Shown here: in pieces, positions 34,173 through 45,789 of the stretch
Position numbering within the stretch: the stretch's first letter is position 1
Layout: each line of letters starts with the position of its first letter
NCBI RefSeq assembly: GCF_021917145.1
Contig: NC_061063.1
Span: 9,349,102-9,413,101, forward strand
Direction: 5' to 3'
Length of the DNA stretch: 64,000 nt
Source of the DNA: Hypomesus transpacificus
Lineage: Eukaryota; Chordata; Actinopteri; Osmeriformes; Osmeridae
Position numbers and translations under genes: made by a program
Notes under the pieces: generated by a model
The model's database searches: none
Told to the model about the DNA's origin: nothing
Seen by the model: the letters and a program-made list of their open reading frames with translations, nothing else

Positions 34173-35436
34173 CTGTTACAAAGACATGCAACATTCTCAA
34201 CGTTCCGGAGTTTATTTAGCTGGAATGGAGTTGAAGTTAAGAGTCCATCTGCCCCTTAAAGGGTGGGGTTGGTGTGTTGAATGCATCTCGAAAGATTGTA
34301 TGAAGAGCTGCTTTGTGGAGAATGGGAGATGAGAATAGCGAGCCTGGTTAGAAATGGGTAGCGGGTAGTTTATTTATGCCTAAAAGAACTGTCAACTCGT
34401 CAAATTGTTCTCATGGAGCAGGATAGCCAACTTTCTGGTGATACCTACGGTACCCTCCCACTTCTTGCTAACGTCATGCAATCTATTACCTTATACGTTT
34501 CTTAAGTAGACAGGAGGAATGGTAGCTTAACAAGGACAAAATGTGTATTTCCAAAAACAACTCTAAAATAAATGTATACGGATGGTTAACTTCCTTGCTG
34601 ACGTTTTCGTCTGTCAAAACATCGTCGATTGGTTTGTTTGCTAGCTAGCGACATTGACCGTCTAAATCAGCTTATTCAGATTAAAAATGTGCAGACAAAT
34701 GAATGTCACCTTAAATAATTAATATGGCCTGTATAATAATGCCTAGCCACGAAACATTAGCACTAGATTTTAAATAGGGCTACAGTACCCGCTATAACGT
34801 TAGCAAGCAACCTGTGTCGACTTCAATAGCTAATTTTGACCGCCATCTTGGCGTCTTAGTTACTTAGCTAGCTAGCACTAGATGGACTAACCATACTGGC
34901 TAACCAACGTTGCTTGGTACTCCAATAACGGTAACGCAGTACTACTAGCCACTGAGCAACCATTCGATCAACAGCTTACTATTAGACTATATTCTGTATT
35001 CACTGAAAAAAGGCTACTTTACTGTACCGTTCTAGCAGCGAGGCCTGTGCGTTTGTCCCACAAGAAATCCGTGTTGGCGCTTCGATTCTTGTTTTCGTGT
35101 TCTGGCAAGCTAGCAAATTTACAAAAAAAAATCCTAGCTAGCCAGCTAGCTGCCTGGTTGTGAGTGGACTTGCTTCGCTGCTCCTCCCCCGTCGTAGAAA
35201 ATGTGCGCTCTGCACGTAAACAACCAGTCTTCACAACTGCGTTGTACCGACACATCAGTCTAATTTACTTCAGATTGTATGCACATTATACATTTATTTA
35301 AGTAACTCTGCATATACGTTCGGATAAAATTGTATCACAGCATTAATATGACATCAAGATACAAATATGTTTTATTTGAAATGTGTAAAAAATAAAACGA
35401 TACTAAAATGTATTTCATTTATGTACAGTTGGACTA
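34173..35436 (-). promoter_or_regulatory. clk2 5' non-coding exon and promoter region
   Basis: The clk2 coding start follows an acceptor, so the first exon must be upstream in the transcript, within about 1.2 kb before the setdb1 stop codon (35437). A YY1-type motif on the - strand (GCCAAGATGGCG) lies at 34842-34853. The GC-richer part at 35030-35250 is the likely promoter. The setdb1 3' end and the clk2 promoter are therefore very close or overlap. Confidence 0.5.
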
Positions 35437-38400
35437 TCATATTTTTCCCGTGCATTTTGGGGAGCCGCAGAAACATTTCACAACACTTTCATTCAGTGCA
35501 CCAATCTGTGACCTGTAGTCCCAAGTCAATTCTGAACCAGCCTTGATGCGCCTAAAAAGACAGACAGAAAGACAGAAACGAGTGAACAAACAGGTTAGAA
35601 CCAAGCTATAAACTTCCTACTGACCAAACTTGTACTGAACACCAAGCTATCATGCTGAGGTCCTCACATAACATAAAAAATACATTGTATGCCTTGAACT
35701 ATACACCTGAATGAGTTCAATACTTCATGTCATAGATAATCGCTTGATGTTGTACGGATTGAGAGAATACTGCTTACTTTTTGGCAAAGAAGGCTATCCA
35801 GGGGAAGCGAAGATCATGGTTGTCCACAAATACATTCTGACCAAACAGGTTAGGGGAACAGCTGTGCTACAGGGGGTGAAGGGATGTAGGAAAGGGAGAC
35901 AGAGGAGAGGGAGGGGGAGAGTCATATTACCCTCTCACTAACACATACACAACACAACACAACAACACTCTAGGTCCTAGAGTAGTTGTATTATTGCTGC
36001 AGTAAAGTACAGGGTATAAATTGTATCTGCTTATCCGTATCCAATCGACTTTTCTTTCAAGATGTGCCTATAAAGAGAAGGTCCTAGATTTGTTTGAATT
36101 TTAGAAAGATGTAGTTTAAACTAAGCTTCGGTACAGCGCGTGTGATAATACCCCTCCAAACTATTTTCCAAACTCACGTTGAAAAAGCGAGCCACATTTC
36201 CCGCCGCTTTAGAACTGATGACATAGGAGGTCTTCTCATCTTCGAAGAACCTTCTGGTGGTCGAAGAACCTTCTTCTTTGTTGTTTTTGTCAGTTGGCCG
36301 GCCAGGAGATTTGTCCTCTGACTCAGCCTCCTTCTCTGGGCCTGTGAGAGGAATATCAACCAAAGTCCTGTCATCCACAGTCATGAAAAGGAAGGATATC
36401 AAATTTCTGTATAGGGTAGAGGAAACTCCTGATGCTTGCGTTACATTAGACGCGGTGATACATCTCCCAGCCGTCTTACCTTCCTGTAAGAGTTTGTTGT
36501 TGCTGCGCGTGACGTAGCTCCTCTTCAGAGAGGAGACGTCAGACCGATATTCCACGTCAGAGTTGCGGTTGGTGTCGCGGTCAGAGCCGGCTCGATCCTC
36601 ACCTCCCCTCACCTGTTCGGAGTCACTTCCGTCTGAGGATAAGGAAGGAAGGAATTGTTTCTGAATAAAGTTTTCTTAATCGCCAAATGTGAAATTAATA
36701 AAGTGTCTTTCGACGGAAAACACAAGCACCTGTTTCGTTCTCAGAGCAGGGGGCCTCGCTTTCGTAGCCGTCCTTACTGTGGGTCTCAACCCCCTCTATG
36801 AGGTTCAGTTTGGCACAGAAGAGGTCCAACATGTTGTTCTTGAACTCCTCGCTAGTCAACACCTTGCCTGAGGCGAGACAGAGAAAGGGGATTCAGAAGG
36901 GGAAGCTAGGACCCAGGGCGTTGCAGGAAGTAGAGAAAGAACACGAGACATCATATGGAGCCCATCATACATGGTAGAATATACTAAATGTAGCTGACGT
37001 GGTTTAATGATTATAGGGCAGGTAGGCAGGCATGTGGGGTATTCAGTGGTGAGGAAGAAGGCCTCGGTTTGGGATGTGATATCTGTACAGTAGAAACATG
37101 TCCTGAACTAGTCTCTAGTAAGGAATGTGGGGGGGTTTGGCCAAGGTTGAGAAAGGGAAACAAACAGGGAGAGAAAAGGTAGAACAAGGCACAAACTTTT
37201 AAGCCTTCAAAACCTAAGTCCATTTTGAATGGGAGTCTATGGGCGGATGCCCAGAGGCACAAACTTTTAAGCCTCCAAAACCTAAGTCCATTTTGAATGG
37301 GAGTCTATGGGCGGATGCCCAGAGTCAGCAGGATAGGAGACTGTTGTATGTGCTTGTATCTCAAAAGGGGGTTGTTATGAGTCCCAAGAATTAAACAACA
37401 TGGCTCCCAAGGACAGTGAAGCGGGAAGTGGCGATGGGTTAACATCTGGGAACTTGAAGGCCATGTCTTTGGGTTACTACTGATTTTGAGATCTATGATC
37501 ACCATGGGAATGAACTAAGGACCAAGAGTAGAACGTCAAGTTGGCACAACCAGATAAGTAAGGGGGGGGGCACCCATGTCGGTCTCATTGAGGGTGTTTG
37601 CTATCAGGATGTGAAGTTTATTCCAGCGAATACGACAACAAGTTTGTCTCAACGACACCACCGACCCTGCCCTTAAGTAAACAGTGTTTCATACCGGCGT
37701 AGCAGCAGATGAAGGAGCCCATGGCCACGTCGTCAAGACAACGCACGCCCCAGCCCATCCTCTGGGTCATGAACACCTGCAGGCGCACCTGCAGCCCGTG
37801 CTGCACCACCCGGTTTGAGCAGAAGCGTGGGTCACAGCGACACAGAGAGTTACACTCGTACACCCTGTAGGGGGGGGGAGGGAGTGGTGAGGGGGAGGAG
37901 AAAAGAGAGTTTGGTTAGAAATGGGTGGCGGGGTAGGTATGCTTAAAAAACAACTGTCAAATAGTCAAGGGGCAGAGGGGTGGTTGAGAGAGGAGAGAAA
38001 GGGGCAGAGGGTAGTAGAAGAGAGGGGGATGAGGGGAGGAGGACACAGAACAGATATGATTCATACGTAGCTGAAGACTAGAAGGATGAGGACAAACTGC
38101 ACAAACCAAAAGTAAAGGCTCACCGGTGACAGCGTGGAGCAAAATAAAATCCAGACCTGTAGGTGTGTACCAAAATAAAAGTCCTACCTTGTCGGCATGT
38201 ACCAAAATAAAAGTCCTACCCTGTCGGCGTGTACCAAAATAAAATTCCTACCCTGTCGGCGTGTACCAAAATAGAAGTCCTACCCTGTCGGCGTGTACCA
38301 AAATAAAAGTCCTACTCTGTCGGCATGTACCAAAATAAAAGTCCTACCCTGTCGGCAGACGCTTCTCCAGTCTCATGTGGGAGTAGCCAGCGTTGACGTC

Positions 38401-41400
38401 CACAATCCCACCAGCCTCCAGCGCCGTGGCCTCCACCGTCAGCTGGTGACAGGAGCAGCTGGTCCTGCAACCAGGAAAGCAGCAAAGAACACCGATAAAC
38501 CGACACACACAGAGGCACGTACCCCAAACAAAACACACACAAATGTTCCCCTCAAAACACACACACGCACACCCCTTACACACAAACCCACGCACCTGTC
38601 CCTGCAGCCGTCCGTGCAGTCGCAGCCCACCAGGAAGTCCGGGCTGGTGTTGATGCTGACTGCTCCGTCCCCCACCTGCTGCCTGATGTAGGAGAAGATC
38701 CCACGCGGACGGTTATTGTGCAGCTCATTGATGCAGGACAGAGGCTGCGCCTCGTGGCCCTGGCTCAGGTCCGGGATGAAGATCTTGGCCTCGGTGGCCT
38801 GTAAGGTGGTGGTGACGGACACAGAGGGGTCCAGGCAGAACATTTTGATGGAGAGGTAGTCGCAGCGGGTCTGGTGCAGGTAGTCCTCCAGCACGGGCAT
38901 GCTTGCCAGAGACACGCCGCACGGGGAGCGGTAGAAGATGTGGAAGGACTTCTGGAGGGGGAGGAGGATGAGGGAAGGAGAGGGGGGAGGAGGAGGGGGA
39001 AGATGAGGGGAGGAGGGGGAGAGGGGATGAGGAGTGGGGGAGAGTAAGAAGAGACACACACAGGTGTTTGTGGTTCACCTAGCCATGTCACAGTACAGCC
39101 CAAACCCACAGGTTCCTGGGTCTCACCTTTTTTTTGTCCCCTACAGTTAAGCGGGCCTTCTTGCGGCTGAAGCCACAGAGCAGAGGGAAGAACAGGGGGT
39201 TGCATCCGCGGTGCTCTCCCCTGGGGCCGAGGCAGGCGGGGCAGCAGCGATGGACGGTGTAGGGGGTCGACGAGGCACGAGGCGGAATGACGGTGCTGCT
39301 GTGATAGGGGTGGAGAGAGAGGGTGAGAGGGGTGGAGAGAGAGGGTGTGGGTGGGCGAGGAGAGAGGTGGTTTGTGGGTAGACACAGGAGGGGAATGGAT
39401 GGGTGGGAGAGGAGGTTGGTGGGTTGAGAGGGGGTGGAGGAGGAGGAGTTGGTGGCCAAATGAGTGACAGGATAGGGGAGAACAGTTCCAAAGAGACAGA
39501 AACACCCCCCTATTAATTTTAATTCCATGTCATGTTTTAAAGCATGATGGATACAACACATGTGGTAAATCAGCTTCCATTCATGGCATTTGATTATATC
39601 TCAGAAGTAGATCATTTTTTAACTGTTCACATAGCGTATATGTCACAGAGGCTGATGGAACACAGACTGTACTGACGTGAGAGGAGAGCATTTTGCAGGT
39701 TTGGACGGGGCCGCTGCACTGGAAGAGGCCCGGCTGGAAGAGCTGGACGACAAGATCTTCCGATACTTCCGGGGCTTTAAGACGGCTGAGGTAGTCGTTT
39801 TCTGAGGCAACGCTGGATTGTGAAAAGGGAGATAATAAGTTTCAAATATCTTTTATAAATGTAAATTCATTTTATTTTATTAACCCTTTGTGCTGTCTTC
39901 GGGTCACAATGACCCGAAAGTTCACGACGACCCAACGTTACCCAATACAAAAACAAATAAAAACCCCCGCACTGTGGGGGTTGTGAGACAGCCCAACGGT
40001 TAAAAGAAAATGCTTCACCTAATCTCTGTATTAGGTAAAGTTGCCGCAACACGACGGTGGGGTCACAATGACCAGAAGATAACACAAGGGTTAAAGTGAG
40101 TTCAAGAAAATGGCAAAGAGATTTAGGCAAACAGACAAAAGAGAGAGAGACAGAGAGAGTAAAAGAGAGACTAACCAGAGTTAGTCCCTGAAGTCTCCTT
40201 TGACGCTTGTTTCTTCATTTGGGCCAAGTGTTGCAGACGCGTAGACCCTCTATACAGCCACTCCTTGTGCTGGTCGTCCTGGAAACACAGAGACACAAGC
40301 CTGGAACCTCTCTCTCTCCGTAAACATCGCATGACGACCTACACACCGTCATCTGTCTGCTAGATCAGGGGTTCTCAAACTTTTTGGGGCTAGGGACCCC
40401 TTACAGGGGAGAACATTTTCCAAGGACCCCCCCCATAAGCGTAACATTCAGCATACCCTTTGTGCTCTTAACTTGACACAATTATTCTTGTTTTATTGGT
40501 GTAAATGGTCCCATTTGTAGATCATTTTTTATGTTATCACTTTTTAAATGAGACAGTACAATTTTACCATTTTATAATTTATGGTAAAATGCTTTCGCGG
40601 ACCACCTGGCTATGGTTTGCAGACTCCTAGGGGTCCGGGGACCCCACTTTGAGAATCACTGTGCTAGATGAGTAAAAACTCATCAAATACGACCCCTTCT
40701 CACCTGGAAGAGGATGTGTATGAGGCTGCTGTCGATGGCCTCTACTTGGCATCTCTTCTGGATGCCGTTGTGCTCGGTGTTGATGTGCTGCCCCAGGCGG
40801 TATTGAGCCATGGGGGTGTAGGGGTACACCCTCAGGTACTCCACCAGGAAGTCTTTGTACGTCTTATCCTCAATGTCTTCATCGCTAATGCTCTCCACTG
40901 AAGACGAGACCGGAGAAAAATCCTGTCTTTTTATACTTGTGTGAGTGTGTGTCTGTGTGTGTGTGAAGAAGAAAAGAAAGGATATTCTTACACGGTCTGC
41001 AAACCAAGCGAAGCCGAGGCAGACCGACGTAACACGGCGTTCCATTGTCGAGGAACACCAGAAACCTGAAACGTCAGAAAGAGTGATCAGCGCTTTGCAA
41101 TCAACGATGCTTTCATCAAAACACTTTTCTTCTCATGACTTCCGATTAGGATGCATAATAAACCCCTCTCCTCCTTCCTCCTCTCCTTACCTCATACGGT
41201 TCTTAACGATGGGCAGTTCTGCAAGAGTACCGGAGGAGAACTCTGACTGGTTGGCCTCCTGGCCCTTGGCCAGCAAGCGTACCCCAACGTACAAGCTGCC
41301 CAGCGAAGGAGTGTGGTCAAACGCAATGTGGTGTCCGGGCAGCCAGCTTCCCTTCCCTTTCAAATCCACCTTATACTTATCTCTGTTGTCATTGTCTGTG

Positions 41401-43614
41401 AGGAAACGCATGGAGAAGGAAAGGCTTTAACGGCTTACGGCATAATTCAAGTGTGTGTGTGTGTCCATGTGCAGCACCATGTGTGTGTGTGTGAGTCCGG
41501 GGTGTCCTTTCTCTCACCAGCTGATTTGATCTCAAGGATCTTGCTCTGTTGCCAGTTCTCTGTACTTTTCCGGGCCAGAACCACCATGCCCACCTTGACG
41601 GGCTCCTGAGAGAGCTGTGAGGGGGTCCGGGTGGCCGGGTTGGAGGAGGCCGGCACCACCGAGGATTTACCTGCCGGGAGAAATGTACACGCTTGTGATG
41701 AGAAAAAAATCGCTTCAGCTACACAGCGGTTGGATTCGGAAGTGGGAGTTTGAGAAGTGAAGTCACCTGTGTTTCCCTGCGGCGGTTGTGCCGAGGCAGG
41801 AGAGCCGCTCGTGCCGGTCCTGGACGGAGTGCCGGTCCTGGACGGAGTGCCGGTGCTGCTGGGATTTCTGTTCGGCTCACGTTCTTCCCTCTTCTTTGTG
41901 GTGGTTTTGGTTTGTCCTTTGTGCGTGGTGAGACCAGGACGCCCTCGGTTCCTCGGCGCAGCAGCAGTCCCTCGGCCAAGACTCTTGGTGCCAGGAACTG
42001 AATCTGCTTCGCTCTCCTCCGAGGACTCTGTCCCGGCGCTAGAGCTTTGGTAACTGCCTTTAGGTGGCTTCCACGATGCATCTGACCCATCGCTGCTCTC
42101 CTCTGCCACCTCCTGTTTCTCCTCCTCCTCCATTTCCTCCTCCTCCTGTGGCTCTGCCTCCTGTGGCTCCGCCTCCTGTGGCTCCACCTCCTGTGGCTCC
42201 ACCTCCTGTGGCTCCTCCTCCATTTCCTCCTCCTGTTTCTCCTCCTCCCTCTGAGCCCTGGCCCGGGTGACAGAGTCAAGCAGCCTGGGCGCTGGAAGTT
42301 TGCTCAGCACCAACACCTCTTTACCGTTCTTCAACACTGGAAACTGAGCAGCGACTTGTTGGCAGCATTGCTCCCGGGGCGGGATTTGATCCTGGGTCTC
42401 GTCAGCATTGCTCGGCCTTTGGCTCAGCAAGTCAGAAGAACTGTCTGTTCCGCTGACAGGGCTGATTCCACGGGGGGGGCTTGAGACTACGGTGCTGGAG
42501 GGGGACGGCTGGCCGGTCCAGTTCTCTGTGCCGGGGGTCTCTGACGGCAAGCAGGGTGGCTCCTGAGGGTCACTGTCCCATTCACTGGGCATAGACAGTG
42601 ACGATTCCCCTTCACACTGATGGAGAGCAAAGAGAGAATATCAGAGCTGGGTGGGTGGGTGGATGAGTGGGTGGGTGGGTGGATGAGTGAGTGGGTGGGT
42701 GGGTGGATGAGTGAGTGCACGCGTGAGTGAGTGCGTGTGTGATCCCACCTTTTTATCACCTTCACGGCCATTGACCATTTGGGGAGCTGAGGAAAGGTGA
42801 GACAGAGAGTTAGAGACACGACAGGCTGGGAGGAATAACTTCAACACAGATCTTCCTCACCTTCGTCCAGACACATGACGTCACTATCCTCATCCAGGTC
42901 GACAGCATCATCTTCATCATCTATCTCTATGACCATGGGTTGGACTTCCTCCTCTTCCTCAGAGTCAGTTTCCTTGTAGACCATGTCTATCTCACGGTAC
43001 AACTCCTTCATCGAGGTCTCACACCCAGCCATCAACCTAGGAGCATTAAGTGGAGAGATAGCTAGATAGATAGCTGGCAATCGATTTCTCTGTGTTAACC
43101 TTAGCTAAAGTCAAATGTTCTGTCATCTCATTTCAGCATAATCTCACCCCACAAAAAATTCAACCATCGTCAAAAGACATAACGTTGCTGATTTTTTTTT
43201 TTTTTGTTTTTACAAAGAGTAAGGTTAGTGTAAGTATACATAACATTTTACACAAGAACAGGACAACGTCATAACGATCATTTACCAAGCCAACATATTT
43301 TTTTAAATGTATATAAAGTGTCAACAGAAGAATATATGTCACCCCCCCAATGTTAAAGTCAAATTAACCGCTGTCTTACGTAACCACTGTCATACTTCAG
43401 GGGCGAGGCCGACTACTCACTTGTGTGTGCGGTTCAGGAGGACCTTAGTGCTGGCCATCTGATCTTCCCTGCGCTCTATCAGCATCTTCATCTGATCGAG
43501 CTGGGTTTTCTTCAGGTTCAACAACTTGTTACCCTCCACCTCCTTCTGAATCCAGCACCGGAGTTGTTCCACAGTCATGTCCATCTCGTCCTCATCTCCG
43601 TGAGCAACCTCCAT
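35437..43614 (-). CDS. setdb1: Histone H3K9 methyltransferase SETDB1 (divergent copy)
   Basis: Nineteen coding exons in transcript order: 43614-43421, 43036-42861, 42786-42749, 42616-41767, 41670-41518, 41395-41191, 41065-40992, 40897-40704, 40278-40176, 39812-39677, 39298-39127, 38951-38596, 38464-38348, 37864-37695, 36867-36730, 36632-36480, 36341-36178, 35866-35778, 35551-35437. All phases agree, giving 1,198 aa. SETDB1 deposits H3K9me3 with ATF7IP and represses genes and retroelements. Visible parts are an N-terminal coiled coil, an acidic run, Tudor repeats (exons 5-9), an MBD-like segment ([11 protein letters not shown]), Cys-rich pre-SET ([12 protein letters not shown]), and a split SET domain with [16 protein letters not shown] and post-[11 protein letters not shown]. 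The SET insertion is only about 110-130 aa, against roughly 350 in human. The acidic exon 4 holds [10 protein letters not shown] repeats. Fish can have two setdb1 genes and I cannot tell which this is. The start is the first ATG; the frame upstream has none. Confidence 0.93.
37190..37325 (+). repeat. 68-bp tandem duplication, setdb1 intron
   Basis: Two copies, 68 bp apart, of a unit containing CAAACTTTTAAGCC, AACCTAAGTCCATTTTGAAT and GGGAGTCTATGGGCGGATGC. They are nearly identical, so the duplication is young. Confidence 0.85.
38150..38350 (-). repeat. 32-bp tandem repeat carrying a splice donor
   Basis: Six clear copies and one degenerate copy with a 32-bp period. The last copy is the true end and donor of setdb1 exon 38464-38348 (on the - strand GCCGACAGG then GTAGGAC). 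Further copies place the same exon end and GTAGG at GT positions near 38315, 38283, 38251, 38219 and 38187. The rest of each unit is the intron start (TTTTATTTTGGTAC on the - strand). One copy reads CAGA before the GT and one reads CAAG. Confidence 0.95.
39880..40094. mobile_element. piggyBac-like MITE with TTAA ends
   Basis: A 215-bp unit including TTAA at both ends. The inverted ends begin CCCTTTGTGCTGTCTTCGGG and, read in reverse from the right, CCCTTGTGTTATCTTCTGGT, continuing for about 30 bp with the shared GTCA..TGACC. A TTAA target and CCC-starting ends are typical of piggyBac elements. There is no internal gene. It sits in a setdb1 intron. Confidence 0.8.
40366..40661. mobile_element. 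hAT-type MITE with perfect 8-bp target duplication
   Basis: A 296-bp element. Ends are CAGGGGTTCTCAAACTTTTT on the left and, in reverse from the right, CAGTGATTCTCAAAGTGGGG. It is flanked by TGCTAGAT on both sides (40358-40365 and 40662-40669), the 8-bp duplication expected of hAT transposition. Non-autonomous. It lies in the setdb1 intron between exons 40897-40704 and 40278-40176. Confidence 0.9.
42640..42735 (+). repeat. GGGTGGAT/GAGT minisatellite, setdb1 intron
   Basis: Tandem variants of GAGTGGGTGGGTGGGTGGAT, about 3-4 units, between exons 42786-42749 and 42616-41767. Confidence 0.85.
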
Positions 43615-43726
43615 CGATCGTTGCAAGGCGATTATCCAACTCCCTCTGAACACTTTTTTTTTCGGGTGGCCACCGTCTGACGGTCTAGTGGTGCTTGTTC
43701 CTGCTGAGGGAAATCAGTTACTTTAA

Positions 43727-44513
43727 ATGACTAATGTTTGCGTCCCCTCCTTTCAGTCACCACTGCCCTCCAGTGTGCCAGAGCGGCTTCCAGGTCATCC
43801 GTCATCATTTTGCTGCCTGGACCTTTCTGCAGCGTTTGATACGGTTAACCACCAGATCCTGCTCTCTAGACTTTCTGAGATGGGCATCACTGGCACTGCA
43901 CACCAGTGGATCTCATCCTACCTGTCTGGAAGATCCTACCAGGTCTCCTGGGGAAGTAAACTGTCAGGCCCTCGCCAGCTCTCCACTGGTCTCCCACAGG
44001 GCTCCGTCCTTGGACCCCTCCTCTTCCTTCTGTACACCACCTCACTTGGACCAATCATCACCTCCCATGGCTTCTCCTACCACTGCTACGCTGACGACAC
44101 GCAGCTGTACCTGTCATTCCCCCCGACTGATCCGGGGATCTCAGCTAGGATTGAGGCCTGCCTCACAGACATCTCCACCTGGATGACCGAGCACCACCTG
44201 AACCTCGCCAAAACAGAACTTCTCATCATCCCGGCTAAACCATCCATCTCCCACGATCTATCAATCACCCTGGGATCTGCGACAGTGACCCCTTCATCCT
44301 CTGCCTAATTTGTAAATTGTATAACTGCATGCACTTATGGGTCTTCCCTTCGGCACTTGTTTAGTTGTTTCACAATGTATGCTTCATGTTTTGGCTGCTT
44401 GCAATGTTTGGGACTAATTCGTTTTTACGATCAGTGATCTATGCTCTTTTGTAAAGCTCTCTCTTGGAAGTTGCTTTGGATAAAAGCGTCTGCTAAATGC
44501 ATAAATGTAAATG
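43727..44513 (+). mobile_element. Truncated L2-type LINE with reverse transcriptase fragment
   Basis: One open frame (43727-44308) encodes part of a non-LTR reverse transcriptase. [32 protein letters not shown] and the catalytic YADDTQLY are all present. The 5' half is missing. After the frame stops only about 200 bp remain before the L2-type tail (TTGGATAAAAGCGTCTGCTA followed by an AAATGTAAATG end), so the 3' part is also shortened. It lies just upstream of setdb1 in the opposite orientation. A dead copy, though its frame is intact over about 190 codons and so fairly young. Confidence 0.9.
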
Positions 44514-44562
44514 TTTATCTGGTAGCTGTTGCGGAAACCAATTAACTTTGCGTACAAATATT

Positions 44563-44736
44563 GGCCAAGTTTCCGAGATTCGTTAAGAAGCTCTTAACGC
44601 TAAGAGTGTCTTAAGAACGTTCTAAGAGCGCTCTGAAGCTCTTAACGCTAAGTGTTTTAAGAGCGTTCTAAGAGCGCAACGTTCTTAAGATGATCTTAGC
44701 GTTAAGAGCTTCTTAACGGATCTGGGAAACCCGGCC
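44563..44736. mobile_element. Hairpin MITE with long inverted ends
   Basis: The left end GGCCAAGTTTCCGAGATTCG continues to TTAAGAAGCTCTTAACGCTA. The right end read in reverse is GGCCGGGTTTCCCAGATCCG continuing to the same TTAAGAAGCTCTTAACGCTA. The inside is rich in CTTAAGAACGTTCTAAGAGC, also repeated. ATT lies at both borders (44560-44562, 44737-44739), a possible 3-bp target duplication. I cannot assign the superfamily. Confidence 0.7.
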
Positions 44737-44739
44737 ATT

Positions 44740-45638
44740 GTCAGCAATAGCAGATGTTTTTTTTTATTACAGGGGACCCTAAAGTTTGATTCAATAATTG
44801 CTTTACTCACCTGCAACTGTACAGAGGAAAGCGCCCAGGAAAACGTGGTAATCAGTGTTGTTTTATTCACCAGAGGAAAACAGTCTCAATATCTGAGCAT
44901 GACGCTGTGTCGCGCTGTGTATGTGTTCTCTGCACAGGAAGTAGAAAGCAAAGTGGGCTAGCCCACGTGTCCGGCAGCAGGAAACTACATTGGCATGAAC
45001 CCTTTAAAATAAAGTTTTCGGTTTAACTGATTTACTCAGCTTTATGTATTTTTTATTTTTTTGTTTGTTTGCTTTCTAACCAGTTTTTTTTGGCTCTTTT
45101 ATTTGGGTTTCCTGACAGACAAGCATAGGGGTTGAGACAATGAGGGGTTGAACTGTTACGAATTTAATTTCTATACCAATATAATACTGGGGGCGGCAGA
45201 TTTTCCGTTTTCAAACCGCAGGTTAAACACTTACGCACCTGGTTGGAAGCGAACAGATGTTTCCCCCGATGAAGGAAAATGAAATAACATAAATATAAGT
45301 AACAGTTAACTTAACGTAGGCTATTCTATAACCAGTGTCTTTATGATTATTTGTCTTTCGCACCAATAAGCTGGGTCTTCTATATCTGAATGATGGTATT
45401 GCTAGGCACCAAGCAAGTTGTCTTTTTGAAAGACTGGGACGTTTATTTTGCACGTCGGCTTCATTGCAAGCGGACGCTCTTACTCACTTGTTTGGGTTTA
45501 TGTGCCATTCGCTTATGTGCTAGTGTATATTCTCGTTTCTGATGATGGAAGCGGTTTGGTGATAAAAATGTCGATGTCAATCATAGGCTACCGAATTCCT
45601 CGTCCCCATTGGCTGAAACCCTCAAATAGGTAACACAA
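44740..45638. other. Region upstream of setdb1, no gene
   Basis: No coding sequence is supported. A non-coding first exon of setdb1 may lie here, possibly near 44800-44970, because CAG just before the coding start (43638-43640 region) could be an acceptor. I cannot place it. Confidence 0.4.
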
Positions 45639-45754
45639 TAGTGATGGGAAGTTCGGTTCTTTTTACTGATTCGGTTCTTTGAATCTCGTTCAGTAAAATG
45701 AACGAATCTTTTTTCGAGTCATTTGTTCATTTCAGGGGGGGGGGGGGGGGGGGT

Positions 45755-45789
<35 letters not shown>

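Noticed and set aside
43727-44308. Treating the reverse transcriptase frame as a host gene
   Set aside because: It has L2-LINE motifs, no start of its own and an L2 tail close downstream; it is a truncated retrotransposon.
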